Below are positions 19,341-26,913 of a DNA stretch of 64,000 nucleotides, piece by piece. Made by a program: the position numbers and the translations under genes. Position 1 is the first letter of the stretch. Each line of letters opens with the position of its first letter. The DNA is from Chryseobacterium taeanense. GTDB lineage: Bacteria; Bacteroidota; Bacteroidia; Flavobacteriales; Weeksellaceae. The DNA lies in NCBI RefSeq assembly GCF_900099685.1, contig NZ_FNDW01000010.1, forward strand, positions 62,001 through 126,000, given 5' to 3'. Below the pieces are notes generated by a model, which saw nothing but the letters and a program-made list of their open reading frames with translations, was not told where the DNA came from and did no database searches.

Positions 19341-20924
19341 ATGAACATAAAATTTTTAATGCCCTGCCTGATGATTTCAGCAATGGCATTCTCACAAGCT
19401 TCTGTTTCGGGATATGTGTACGAAGATCTCAACAAAAATCAGAAGAAAGAGAATAGGGAAAAAGGAATTGAAGGAGTAGCAGTTTCCAACGGAGCGCAGG
19501 TTATGGTAACGGATAAAAACGGAAGATACAGCCTGCCGATTATGGAAGGACAGTCGGTTTTTGTTATAAAACCTTCAGGATATATGACCCCGGTAAACGC
19601 AAATAATTTACCCCAGTATTATTATCAGTACAAACCGAAAGGTTCTCCCACAGATTTTAAATATAAAGGATCTGCACCAACAGGAGAGCTTCCGAAAGAA
19701 ATTAATTTTGCTTTGAATAGACAAAATGAAAGTAAAAATTTTGATATCCTTGTTTTCGGAGATCCACAACCTTATACAGAAAAGGAACTGGATTATTTCA
19801 GAAGATCTATTGTGAACGAAGTAAAAAACACAAAGAAAAATGCAGTGTTGGGAATCAGTCTGGGAGATCTGGTAGGAAATGATCTCATACTTCAAAAGCC
19901 TTACGCAACAGTAATGAAAGAGATCGGATTGCCTTGGTACAATGTAATGGGGAACCACGATATGAATTACGAGGCAAAAGAAGATATGCTTTCCGATGAA
20001 ACTTTTGAATCTAATTTCGGACCTGCCAATTATTCATTTAATTACGGGAATGTTCACTTTATCATTCTGGATGACATTTTATATCCGGATCCGAGAGATG
20101 GAAAAGGATATTGGGGAGGTTTCCGTGAAGATCAGCTGAAATTCGTTGAAAATGACCTGAAGCTGGTGGATAAAAATAAATTAATCGTTGTTTCTTTCCA
20201 TATTCCGTTAGCACATAAGAATGAAGATAACTTCAGAAATTCAGACCGTCAGAAATTATTTGATTATTTAGCACCATTCAAAAATGCTTTGTTACTATCG
20301 GCACATACACATATTCAGCAACAGCTTTTCTACGGCAAAGAAGCGGGATGGAACGGTTCAAAAGACCTTCATGAATACAATGCCGGAACAACCTGCGGCG
20401 ACTGGTGGTCGGGAACATCGGATGATCTGGGATTACCGACCTCAACTATGAGAGACGGTACAGCTAAAGGATATTCTTTTATCAGCTTTAATGATAATGA
20501 ATATAAAATTAAATATAAAACAGCGGGTAAACCGGAAGATTATCAGATCAATTTATATGTGCCGAAAGTGATTCCTTTCCCTTCAAAAACTTCTGCAAAA
20601 GTCTTGGCTAATTTCTTTATGGGAAGCAAAAAAGACAAAGTAGAATACAGAATAGATGATGATAAATGGGAAGAAATGCAGTATGACGAAACTGTAGATC
20701 CGAGTTTTGCAATGTCAGTTTTTAAATGGGATACCACAAACAAACTTTTCCCGGGAAGAAGACCATCTAATCCTGAAACATCAAAACATATCTGGACGGG
20801 AGATTTTTCTAAAAAACTTTCTCTGGGAAAACATAAGGTTGAGGTAAGAGCAGTAGACATGTATGGAAACAAGTTTTCAGCATCGGAAGAATTTGAAGTT
20901 CAAAATCAGATCCTTATACCTTAA
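19341..20924 (+). CDS. Secreted calcineurin-like metallophosphoesterase (three-domain)
   Basis: The 527-residue protein begins with a signal peptide (MNIKFLMPCLMISAMAFSQ). An N-terminal beta-sandwich domain resembles those preceding Bacteroidota metallophosphatases (GYVYEDLNKNQKKENREKGI). The central catalytic domain shows the calcineurin motifs FGDPQPY, SLGDLVGND, VMGNHDMNYE, VVSFHIPLAHK and LSAHTHIQQQ, covering the metal-binding D, H, N and H ligands. A C-terminal domain of about 140 residues completes the arrangement known from PF16371-metallophos-PF16370 proteins. It should hydrolyse phosphomono- or diesters in the periplasm or at the surface. It follows the susC/susD pair on the same strand, so probably acts on the imported substrate. 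Confidence 0.9.
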   Translation: MNIKFLMPCLMISAMAFSQASVSGYVYEDLNKNQKKENREKGIEGVAVSNGAQVMVTDKNGRYSLPIMEGQSVFVIKPSGYMTPVNANNLPQYYYQYKPKGSPTDFKYKGSAPTGELPKEINFALNRQNESKNFDILVFGDPQPYTEKELDYFRRSIVNEVKNTKKNAVLGISLGDLVGNDLILQKPYATVMKEIGLPWYNVMGNHDMNYEAKEDMLSDETFESNFGPANYSFNYGNVHFIILDDILYPDPRDGKGYWGGFREDQLKFVENDLKLVDKNKLIVVSFHIPLAHKNEDNFRNSDRQKLFDYLAPFKNALLLSAHTHIQQQLFYGKEAGWNGSKDLHEYNAGTTCGDWWSGTSDDLGLPTSTMRDGTAKGYSFISFNDNEYKIKYKTAGKPEDYQINLYVPKVIPFPSKTSAKVLANFFMGSKKDKVEYRIDDDKWEEMQYDETVDPSFAMSVFKWDTTNKLFPGRRPSNPETSKHIWTGDFSKKLSLGKHKVEVRAVDMYGNKFSASEEFEVQNQILIP

Positions 20925-20952
20925 TTTTTCATTTATTACTATACTTTCAAAG

Positions 20953-20978
20953 AAACCGGCTTCCAGTGAAGTCGGTTT
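20953..20978 (+). terminator. Intrinsic terminator after the metallophosphoesterase gene
   Basis: The stem AAACCGGCTTC / GAAGTCGGTTT (one G-T pair) with loop CAGT is followed by TATTTAT. It ends the SusC-SusD-phosphoesterase transcription unit. Confidence 0.75.
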
Positions 20979-21057
20979 TATTTATAAAAACGGTATCATT
21001 TTTACTGTCTATACTTATAATATCATCATTCATCAATGGTATGAAAATCATCTTTCG

Positions 21058-21065
21058 TAAATTTG
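21058..21065 (+). promoter_or_regulatory. Predicted -7 box of the SDR gene
   Basis: TAAATTTG matches TAnnTTTG and lies 23 bp before the ATG at 21088. No clear -33 element was found. Confidence 0.4.
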
Positions 21066-21087
21066 CATTAGCAATAAAATAATTACA

Positions 21088-21801
21088 ATGAACATAAACG
21101 GAAAAAATGCCATCATCACGGGTGGAGGAAGAGGTTTGGGCAAAGCTGTTGCCCTCGCATTGGCCAATGAAGGTGTGAATATCGGAATCACGGGAAGAAA
21201 TGAAGAAAACCTGAAAATGACCGTTGATGAAATCCAGAAACTTGGCGTAAATGCAACATACGCCGTTTTCAGTGTTGATAATGAAATACACGTAAAAGCC
21301 GGAATTGAACATTTGGCAGAACAATTAGGAGGAATTGATATTCTTATCAATAATGCAGGAATCGGAGACTTCGGGTCTATCGAAGAAATGTCTTCCGAAA
21401 CATGGGAGCAGGTGATTAAAACCAATCTTTTCGGAGTGTATTATGCTGCGAAAGCAGCTTATCCTTACATGAAGTCGAAAGGGGAGGGTGATATTATCAA
21501 TGTGGCATCTACTGCAGGCTTAAAAGGAGGTCCGAATATGTCGGCGTACGCAGCTTCAAAAGCGGCTGTTGTTTCTCTTTCGCAATCTATGATGGCGGAA
21601 TGGAGAAAGCAAAATATCCGTGTCATTACACTTACTCCAAGCACGATTGCATCAGATATGTCGATTCAGGGAGGTCTTACGGACGGAAATCCTGAAAAAG
21701 TTCTTCAGCCGGAAGATTTTGCAGAATGGGTGAGAGATATTCTCAAAATGAACCGAAGAGCATTGATTGCTAACGGATCAATTTTCTCTACAAATCCTTA
21801 A
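21088..21801 (+). CDS. Short-chain dehydrogenase/reductase (3-ketoacyl-ACP reductase-like)
   Basis: This 237-residue classical SDR has the Rossmann motif TGGGRGLG at residues 11-18 and NNAG at 88-91. The catalytic Ser141-Tyr154-Lys158 appear in NVASTAG and YAASK. The overall sequence most resembles the FabG-like group, which reduces 3-oxoacyl groups with NADPH. As a lone gene its true substrate is unknown. It ends in a strong terminator and has its own -7 box, so it appears monocistronic. Confidence 0.9.
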   Translation: MNINGKNAIITGGGRGLGKAVALALANEGVNIGITGRNEENLKMTVDEIQKLGVNATYAVFSVDNEIHVKAGIEHLAEQLGGIDILINNAGIGDFGSIEEMSSETWEQVIKTNLFGVYYAAKAAYPYMKSKGEGDIINVASTAGLKGGPNMSAYAASKAAVVSLSQSMMAEWRKQNIRVITLTPSTIASDMSIQGGLTDGNPEKVLQPEDFAEWVRDILKMNRRALIANGSIFSTNP

Positions 21802-21860
21802 TAGAGAAGTTAGAAACTAGATATTAGAAATTAGTTTTTTTAACTGTTATTTATATAAAT

Positions 21861-21882
21861 GCGAACTTCGGTTCGCTTTTTT
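21861..21882 (+). terminator. Intrinsic terminator of the SDR gene
   Basis: A perfect 6-bp GC-rich stem GCGAAC / GTTCGC with the stable TTCG tetraloop is followed by TTTTTT. Confidence 0.88.
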
Positions 21883-21897
21883 ATATATTAAATTTGC

Positions 21898-21974
21898 CAT
21901 TCTGAACGGGAAAGAAGTGAGAGTGAAGAAATCTCTAAATAAAAAAATAGATTCTTCCTTTGTCAGAATGATAA
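21898..21974. repeat. REP-like inverted repeat element
   Basis: CATTCTGAACGGGAAAGAAG at the left and AGATTCTTCCTTTGTCAGAATG at the right are imperfect reverse complements. The element occupies part of the 364-bp spacer between the SDR gene and prmA. Elements with this pattern are scattered through Chryseobacterium genomes (recollection). Confidence 0.5.
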
Positions 21975-22030
21975 GCTTAATGTATAATCTTTGCTGATTA
22001 TAAACTGAAGGTTTACGAACGTAGTTCAGT

Positions 22031-22093
22031 CTTAGCGAACGAAAAAAATTCTCAATAATTTCAAAAAGTCTTTGCGTTTTTTACGTTAGAAAA
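22031..22093. repeat. Dispersed intergenic repeat (GCGAACG...ACGTTAGAAAA type), copy 2
   Basis: The block runs from CTTAGCGAACGAAAAA to TTTGCGTTTTTTACGTTAGA, with a similar layout to the copies at 19244 and 59739. It lies just upstream of the prmA promoter. Confidence 0.55.
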
Positions 22094-22142
22094 CTTTCGC
22101 ATTACCTCTATTACTAACCTCCAGATTCTGATGTTAATTCAT

Positions 22143-22150
22143 TATTTTTG
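22143..22150 (+). promoter_or_regulatory. Predicted -7 box of prmA
   Basis: TATTTTTG matches TAnnTTTG and ends 15 bp before the ATG at 22166. It overlaps the TTG at 22148, so translation cannot begin there and the ATG is the start. Confidence 0.55.
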
Positions 22151-22165
22151 CAACAAATTATTCAT

Positions 22166-22993
22166 ATGCAAAATTATTTAGAATTCAATTTCAAGATTTC
22201 TCCGCTCCAGCCATGGAACGAGATACTAATGGCAGAGCTTATAGAGATCGGTTTCGACAGCTTTACAGAAGAAATTGACGGTATTTTAGGATATATTCAG
22301 AAAGATTTATTGAATGAAGAAGATTTAAAAACGCTTCCGCTTTTTCAAAATGAAGAGGTTAAAATTGATTATACTTTTCAGGAAATGCCGAATATCAACT
22401 GGAATGAAGAATGGGAGAAAAACTTTGAGCCGATCAACATCGATGATAAAGTGCTGATCCGTGCAGAATTCCACGAATCGGTTCCCGGAATGCATGAAAT
22501 TGTTATTCAGCCAAAAATGTCTTTTGGAACGGGACATCACCCGACGACCCATCTTATGATCCAGCAGATGATGGATATTGATTTTAAAGGGAAAAAAGTC
22601 CTGGATATGGGCTGTGGAACTTCAGTACTCGCTATTTATGCAAAACAAATCGGAGCCGGAGACACAAAAGCCATTGATATCGACGAATGGTCGGTAGAAA
22701 ATTCAAAAGAAAATGCAGCGAGAAACAACGTTGAATTGGATATCGAGCTGGGAACCGCAGAAAATCTTGGAAAAGAAAATTTTGATATCATTCTGGCTAA
22801 TATCAACAGAAATATTCTTATTTCGGACATCCCAACATACGTTTCGGTATTGAATAATGGCGGACAATTACTGCTTTCGGGATTGTGTTTTTTTGATGTG
22901 GATGATATTCTGGAAGTTTGTAAAGAAAACGGTTTACAACTTAAAAAACAGCTTCAGCGGGAAGAATGGGTAAGCCTTCTGCTTGAAAAATAA
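22166..22993 (+). CDS. prmA: Ribosomal protein L11 methyltransferase
   Basis: The 275-residue protein has the PrmA substrate-recognition N-terminus (WNEEWEKNFEPI). The SAM-binding domain carries FGTGHHPTT, VLDMGCGTSVLAIYAKQIGA (motif I) and the NPPY-like ILANINRNIL. It trimethylates ribosomal protein L11 in the cytoplasm. The start is fixed by a -7 box just upstream. It is a single-gene unit with a terminator at 23055. Confidence 0.95.
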   Translation: MQNYLEFNFKISPLQPWNEILMAELIEIGFDSFTEEIDGILGYIQKDLLNEEDLKTLPLFQNEEVKIDYTFQEMPNINWNEEWEKNFEPINIDDKVLIRAEFHESVPGMHEIVIQPKMSFGTGHHPTTHLMIQQMMDIDFKGKKVLDMGCGTSVLAIYAKQIGAGDTKAIDIDEWSVENSKENAARNNVELDIELGTAENLGKENFDIILANINRNILISDIPTYVSVLNNGGQLLLSGLCFFDVDDILEVCKENGLQLKKQLQREEWVSLLLEK

Positions 22994-23054
22994 GCGTTTT
23001 AGATCTTATTATTTTAGATAGATTCAATTAAAATATATATATTGAAAATTCATG

Positions 23055-23085
23055 AGGCTGTCCTGTTTTCGGGCAGCCTTATTTT
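23055..23085 (+). terminator. Intrinsic terminator of prmA
   Basis: The stem AGGCTGTCC / GGGCAGCCT (one G-T pair) has a 7-nt loop and is followed by TATTTTT. It also lies at the 3' end of the small leftward gene. Confidence 0.8.
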
Positions 23086-23091
23086 TGACTC

Positions 23092-23289
23092 TCACTCAAT
23101 TTTTGAAAGAACAGCATTGGGAAACCTCCATTGTGTTTCCTGAAATAAACGAATATCTTTTCTTTGGAAAGCTCCGTTATTCAAATCCATAATTAAAAGG
23201 CTATTGTAAAAGGCTATATTAAATGTTTTTACACCATTTTCTTCGTAGAGAATAAAATCCCATTGGTGTTTCATTAATTCTTTTTTCAT
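23092..23289 (-). CDS. Small hypothetical protein
   Basis: A 65-residue frame begins MKKELMKHQWDFILYEENG; the internal ATG six codons in is an alternative start. It has no signal peptide or membrane segment and no motif I recognise. Aromatic and charged residues are spread as in a small globular domain. It is the last of a leftward group (tRNAs, gene fragment, nucleotidyltransferase) and is probably real because it is codon-like and fills the gap without other candidates. Function unknown. Confidence 0.5.
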   Translation of the reverse strand: MKKELMKHQWDFILYEENGVKTFNIAFYNSLLIMDLNNGAFQRKDIRLFQETQWRFPNAVLSKIE

Positions 23290-23374
23290 TATTTTAAATA
23301 TTTAACTGTATAATGTGTATTTCAATCTTATTATTTCCAACTCAATTTATTTGTGGGAAATAGTTCTGTGGTTT

Positions 23375-23668
23375 TCATGTTTCAATGAATTTTTCAGTGT
23401 GTTCTTTATTTAAAACCAAAAGATCGAGATGATAATCTCCTTCCACTAAAACGTGGGCATTTTTAACCTTGCATTTTGCCTGTACCAAAATATCCCAGTC
23501 TTTTCCTTGAAATTTATTCCATTGTTCCAAAGGGAGTCTTCCTCTGCTCCCGAAAAGAATAATCTTTTCTACGGCAGTAATGTCACTAATCTTTTCTTTA
23601 AGACGCGTGACGATATAAGGCAGTACTTTATCGTGCTGCCAGATAGCCTCAGGTTTTACCTGACTCAT
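23375..23668 (-). CDS. MNT-type nucleotidyltransferase domain protein
   Basis: This 97-residue protein is a minimal nucleotidyltransferase fold. It has FGSRGR (residues 39-44), the acidic pair DWD (57-59) and a third acidic residue in YHLDLLV (Asp82). The 12-residue spacing from GSRGR to DWD is longer than usual. Stand-alone MNT proteins are commonly paired with a HEPN protein as toxin-antitoxin modules, where they transfer nucleotides to the toxin, but no HEPN gene is adjacent. All three acidic residues are present, so activity is plausible. Partner and substrate are unknown. Confidence 0.75.
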   Translation of the reverse strand: MSQVKPEAIWQHDKVLPYIVTRLKEKISDITAVEKIILFGSRGRLPLEQWNKFQGKDWDILVQAKCKVKNAHVLVEGDYHLDLLVLNKEHTEKFIET

Positions 23669-23691
23669 TTCTTAATTTTAAAATGATTAGA

Positions 23692-24218
23692 TTATATCAG
23701 GAATTTACTTAGGGCAACTTTATTCAGATATTCGTCTTTTGGAATAATATTCCCATCCTTATCCAGGATTTTGTCAGAACTGGAGCTTCCATACATTGGA
23801 GATGTAAATTTCACATAAGATTCATCTAGGTTTATAGAGAATTTTAAATGGTCAAATTCATCTTCTCCACCTGGTTTTAAGGCAGTGCTTTTTCTACTTT
23901 TAATCCGATAGAATCTGCCTGAAGAATGGTAAGCGAAGTCGGAATTTTCTCTCTCCACGGTTCTCCTTCTTTCGTTGCTCTTGGCGAACGCATTTCATCT
24001 ACAATTGAAAGGAATAAAGGATCGTCAATTACAGGAATTTCTCCGCCGTTCCAGATTTGTCCGGTTGCCAGGAAATGTCTCACTGCTTCTTCAAAGCCTG
24101 GTCTTACGGTTACGATTACTCTTGCCATTCCCGACTGCATAAAGGCTCTGAATACCGGATCGTTATCATCGAACTGATATAAATCTGCCCAGGATTTTCT
24201 TTCTCCCAATATTCCCAA
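23692..24218 (-). pseudogene. Frameshifted C-terminal fragment of a larger gene
   Basis: Two minus-strand frames overlap at 23877-23958. The upstream frame encodes about 113 residues (FDDNDPVFRAFMQSGMARVI, TGQIWNGGEIPVIDDPLF) and stops at 23877. The other frame continues as GGEDEFDHLKFSINLDESYV and ends at 23692. Joined by a single frameshift near 23880 they read as one C-terminus. There is no ATG at the left end of the first frame; it opens from a TTG next to the tRNA terminator. I recall similar sequence as the C-terminus of long Bacteroidota proteins of unknown function, but cannot name the family. It looks like a decayed remnant at a tRNA site. Confidence 0.6.
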
Positions 24219-24245
24219 AACCGAGTGATGATATTAAAAAAAAAA

Positions 24246-24269
24246 AGACTCACAATTTCTTGTGAGTCT
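24246..24269 (-). terminator. Terminator of the tRNA-Pro/tRNA-Arg unit
   Basis: The perfect 10-bp stem AGACTCACAA / TTGTGAGTCT with loop TTTC is followed on the minus strand by at least ten T. It lies 5 bp past tRNA-Arg. Confidence 0.88.
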
Positions 24270-24273
24270 CTCG

Positions 24274-24347
24274 TGAGCGCGAAAGGATTCGAACCTTTGA
24301 CCGTCTGCTTAGAAGGCAGATGCTCTATCCAGCTGAGCTACGCACCC
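24274..24347 (-). tRNA. tRNA-Arg (anticodon TCT)
   Basis: The minus strand gives a 74-nt cloverleaf. It has acceptor GGGTGCG / CGCGCTC, the D-arm GCTCAGCTGGATAGAGC and an anticodon stem TCTGC / GCAGA around loop CTTCTAA. The T-arm AAAGGTTCGAATCCTTT completes it, followed by discriminator A. CCA is not encoded. Confidence 0.95.
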
Positions 24348-24368
24348 TAAATTTTTTTTTGAATAAAG

Positions 24369-24443
24369 TCGGGGCGGCAGGATTCGAACCTGCGACCTCC
24401 TGGTCCCAAACCAGGCGCGATGACCGGACTACGCTACGCCCCG
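24369..24443 (-). tRNA. tRNA-Pro (anticodon TGG)
   Basis: The minus strand gives a 75-nt cloverleaf with acceptor CGGGGCG / CGCCCCG. The anticodon stem CCTGG / CCAGG surrounds loop TTTGGGA, and the T-arm is GCAGGTTCGAATCCTGC. CCA is not encoded. It is 21 bp upstream of tRNA-Arg on the same strand and presumably cotranscribed. Confidence 0.95.
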
Positions 24444-24621
24444 AAAAGGTCATCTTTTTAACAAGAATTACCTTGTTTTTTGTGGGTGCAAATATAGGAT
24501 GTTTTTCTTAATTATAAAAATAAAATTTATAAAAAATAAAATTATTCTGAAATAAAAAATATTGGCATAGTTAGCACGTTCACATTCAGTATTCTAAAAT
24601 GCAGGGTAAATTTTTAAATAA

Positions 24622-24651
24622 TTTGGATGTTGAATGAATTAAGTATATTTG
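24622..24651 (+). promoter_or_regulatory. Predicted promoter of the secreted hypothetical gene
   Basis: TTTG (24622-24625), an 18-bp spacer and TATATTTG (24644-24651) form a near-ideal Bacteroidota promoter, about 60 bp before the ATG at 24712. Nothing else was seen in the 24444-24711 spacer. Confidence 0.65.
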
Positions 24652-24711
24652 ATCCTATTATATCATATAGTTCATTATTATAATTTTAAATAAAATAATC
24701 TAATACCTACG

Positions 24712-25269
24712 ATGAAAGCCAGAGGGAAATTATTCATTTCATTTATTATAGTAGTCTTTTTATCATTTAATGCAAATGCACAATTACAGGAAAGTAAAGG
24801 GGAAGCTAAAATCTCGTACATCCATAAAAAAGAGATGTCTGTGGAAGATTTTTTTCAGAAGAGAATGAAGCAGTCAAAGATGTATAAAGTTACAGGCAAA
24901 AAGCTTGAAATATTTTTTGAAAAAAATAATACTTTCTTTTTAGGAAGAAACCTTCTTTCGGGGAGTGATGGTAAAATGGTAAAAGTAGACACATTATATA
25001 CAATTCCTAAAGAAAGTCTTGTAACTCATTTTCCTGATTACCATTTGGAAGGAGATGATGTAAGAGATGTTATTTATAAGTATTTGTATAAGAATATTCC
25101 GGGCTTCAGTGGAACCGTTAACAGTACATTTACCTATAAGCTTGATAAAAATATAATCGGCGTAGATTATAAGAATATTTCACGCAGATATATTATAAAG
25201 AAAAGTACTGGATATCATTTTAAAATCAGTACTGATGATTTGAAAATATTAGACTTTAAGAAATACTAA
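24712..25269 (+). CDS. Secreted protein of unknown function
   Basis: This 185-residue protein has a signal peptide (MKARGKLFISFIIVVFLSFN, cleavage after NANA). The mature part is rich in Lys, Tyr and Phe with alternating hydrophobic residues, as in a beta-rich domain. It has no cysteine pairs, lipobox, sorting domain or catalytic motif that I recognise. A well-placed promoter supports expression. It sits between the tRNA pair and tRNA-like debris, in the left part of the accessory region, and could be strain-specific. Function unknown. Confidence 0.7.
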   Translation: MKARGKLFISFIIVVFLSFNANAQLQESKGEAKISYIHKKEMSVEDFFQKRMKQSKMYKVTGKKLEIFFEKNNTFFLGRNLLSGSDGKMVKVDTLYTIPKESLVTHFPDYHLEGDDVRDVIYKYLYKNIPGFSGTVNSTFTYKLDKNIIGVDYKNISRRYIIKKSTGYHFKISTDDLKILDFKKY

Positions 25270-25333
25270 ACTAATATTGAAACTATATATTAAAAAGACT
25301 AAAGTAAAATTTCCTTCTGGGTAAATAAACAAA

Positions 25334-25361
25334 AAACCTCACAACAAAAGTTATGAGGTTT
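25334..25361 (-). terminator. Leftward terminator-like hairpin
   Basis: The stem AAACCTCA-c-AAC / GTT-a-TGAGGTTT is followed on the minus strand by TTTTTTG. It could end the leftward defence operon, about 680 bp beyond its last gene. It may also be a decayed copy of the tRNA terminator at 24246, because tRNA-Arg-like sequence follows it in the same order. Confidence 0.55.
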
Positions 25362-25606
25362 CTGTGAACTTGGAAGGATTATCTTCGAACCGTCTGATAC
25401 AAGATTTGAATTGGATTTTGAAATTAAATATTTGATTATGAGTTGTTTGTGTTGGTGTTCGGAGAGTTCGAATCCTTTTGCGATATGTTGACGGGAGCGA
25501 TTTTTCGAACTTTTGTCCTAATATTTTGAGAAGTCTAATTTTCAATATTTTGGTTTTCAGTACTTTATGATTTGTAATTCAAGTTCGAATCCTCTTGCCA
25601 TATTGA
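25362..25606. other. tRNA-derived debris, possible att remnants
   Basis: Three pieces resemble the 3' half of tRNA-Arg. On the minus strand, 25366-25400 aligns with the T-arm and variable region of the intact gene. On the plus strand, GAGTTCGAATCCTTTTGCG (25464-25482) and AAGTTCGAATCCTCTTGCC (25581-25599) are near-copies of each other and of the tRNA-Arg T-arm and acceptor end. None folds into a complete tRNA. They lie just outside the leftward defence operon. The remainder of the 25270-26040 spacer shows no gene I would support. Confidence 0.5.
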
Positions 25607-26040
25607 TTTTATTTAGTTTTCGGACTTTTATAATAGCCAAAATACATATTTACAGATTGGAGTTGATGATAAATCAGCTCCAATTTTATTTATAAAAAAA
25701 GGCTGTATTTTTATATATTTTAATCATGATGTTTATTATATGTTTGATTATTTCTTTGTTTTTAGTAATTTCAGAGCTGTTTTTCTGACCGCTACAGTAT
25801 TATTTTGCTAGATTCTGCAACAATCTTATTTTCCATGCCTCAAACTGCTTTATACCCAGTCTACTTGCAAAAAGATTCAGGCATTAAGGAAAAAAACGTG
25901 TTAAAAGCCTACGATTTTTGTCAACTGGGTCAGCCTATTGAATGTTATGATATATAATAACTGTTATAGTTTGTGGGATAAGGCTCATATAATCAGAATG
26001 TATCAGACTTGTTAAAGTATTCATTTTAAATAGGGTTAAA

Positions 26041-26913
26041 TTAAAAATATTCCACCATCCATAAATAATCTGATTTAGCCATTTGAACGGCGCATCTTTT
26101 GGCACCAGCAAAAGGTGATTTATCACTAATAAGTGCTCGAATTCCTGCTATTGCTCTATCAAATAAATTTTTTTCTTGCCCGTCGCCAGCAAATCCTTTT
26201 TGCTCCCACAACTGATAAATGGCATCGGCGTTTTTGAGTGCTATTCTTACTTCTTCCATAGCACCAGCTCTGTTGAAAGCTAACTCCTGCTTATCTAAGT
26301 GGAATAACCATGTTGTCACTTTTAATCTTCTTTCTTCCTGTATCGTTGGGCTTCGCCTCCAGTTTTTAAATCCAGGTTTCCCGTCTGGTTCAAACCACAT
26401 AAGTGCGACATCCGTTGGAGAACAAGGATCAAATGGTAAAATACTTTCGTTTATCAACCCTATCTGCGTCCCAGCAATTGCCCGTGGCCCGTCCACTGGA
26501 AAAAAATCCCATTTACCACCATTAGTCTTTTCGTCAACCCTTCTTTGATTTGCGTGCATACTCGATAATCGAAAGTTGTCAGAGTCAAAGGCTAACCACC
26601 AATAACCATCAGACACTTTTGTCGTTTTCACCAAGTTATCGACGTCAATTTCTGTTATCTTTCCTTTAGGGCGGAAGTGGTCAATATTGGGATCTGATCC
26701 AGTCAAATCAACTTCTGTATACCAACATTTATTACCAACAGGTCCCTTTAGTGCTGTTAATATTTCGGGGTGCCCCCAGGTTTCTGTTCTTTTTGAGTCA
26801 ATAAATTTATTCCTTTGTGATTTGGATTTTTGAAGTAGTTCTTGGGTTAATTCTTTTACTCTTTCTTTCCAATCTTGAGGAATGATAATTTGATTAGGAT
26901 TAATGTAAATCAT
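26041..26913 (-). CDS. PtuB-like HNH nuclease (Septu-like effector)
   Basis: The 290-residue protein carries an HNH core with CWYTE (Cys63-Glu67) and IDHFRPKG (Asp78, His79), the arrangement of Septu PtuB and retron-associated HNH proteins. The usual CxxC is CxxT here, so one zinc-type ligand is changed. The C-terminal half is mostly helical with no recognised domain. In Septu, PtuB is the DNA- or RNA-cutting partner of the PtuA ATPase. The gene overlaps the upstream ATPase gene by 14 bp, implying translational coupling, and is last in the hsdM-hsdS-ATPase-HNH operon. Pairing with PtuA is strongly implied by order; the role of HsdMS is inferred. Confidence 0.8.
   Translation of the reverse strand: MIYINPNQIIIPQDWKERVKELTQELLQKSKSQRNKFIDSKRTETWGHPEILTALKGPVGNKCWYTEVDLTGSDPNIDHFRPKGKITEIDVDNLVKTTKVSDGYWWLAFDSDNFRLSSMHANQRRVDEKTNGGKWDFFPVDGPRAIAGTQIGLINESILPFDPCSPTDVALMWFEPDGKPGFKNWRRSPTIQEERRLKVTTWLFHLDKQELAFNRAGAMEEVRIALKNADAIYQLWEQKGFAGDGQEKNLFDRAIAGIRALISDKSPFAGAKRCAVQMAKSDYLWMVEYF

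Noticed and set aside
22148..22165. TTG start of prmA
   Set aside because: It overlaps the predicted -7 box TATTTTTG, so it would not be in the mRNA.
25351..25545. Leftward 64-residue frame
   Set aside because: It covers the tRNA-like debris and has tRNA-derived composition, not coding sequence.
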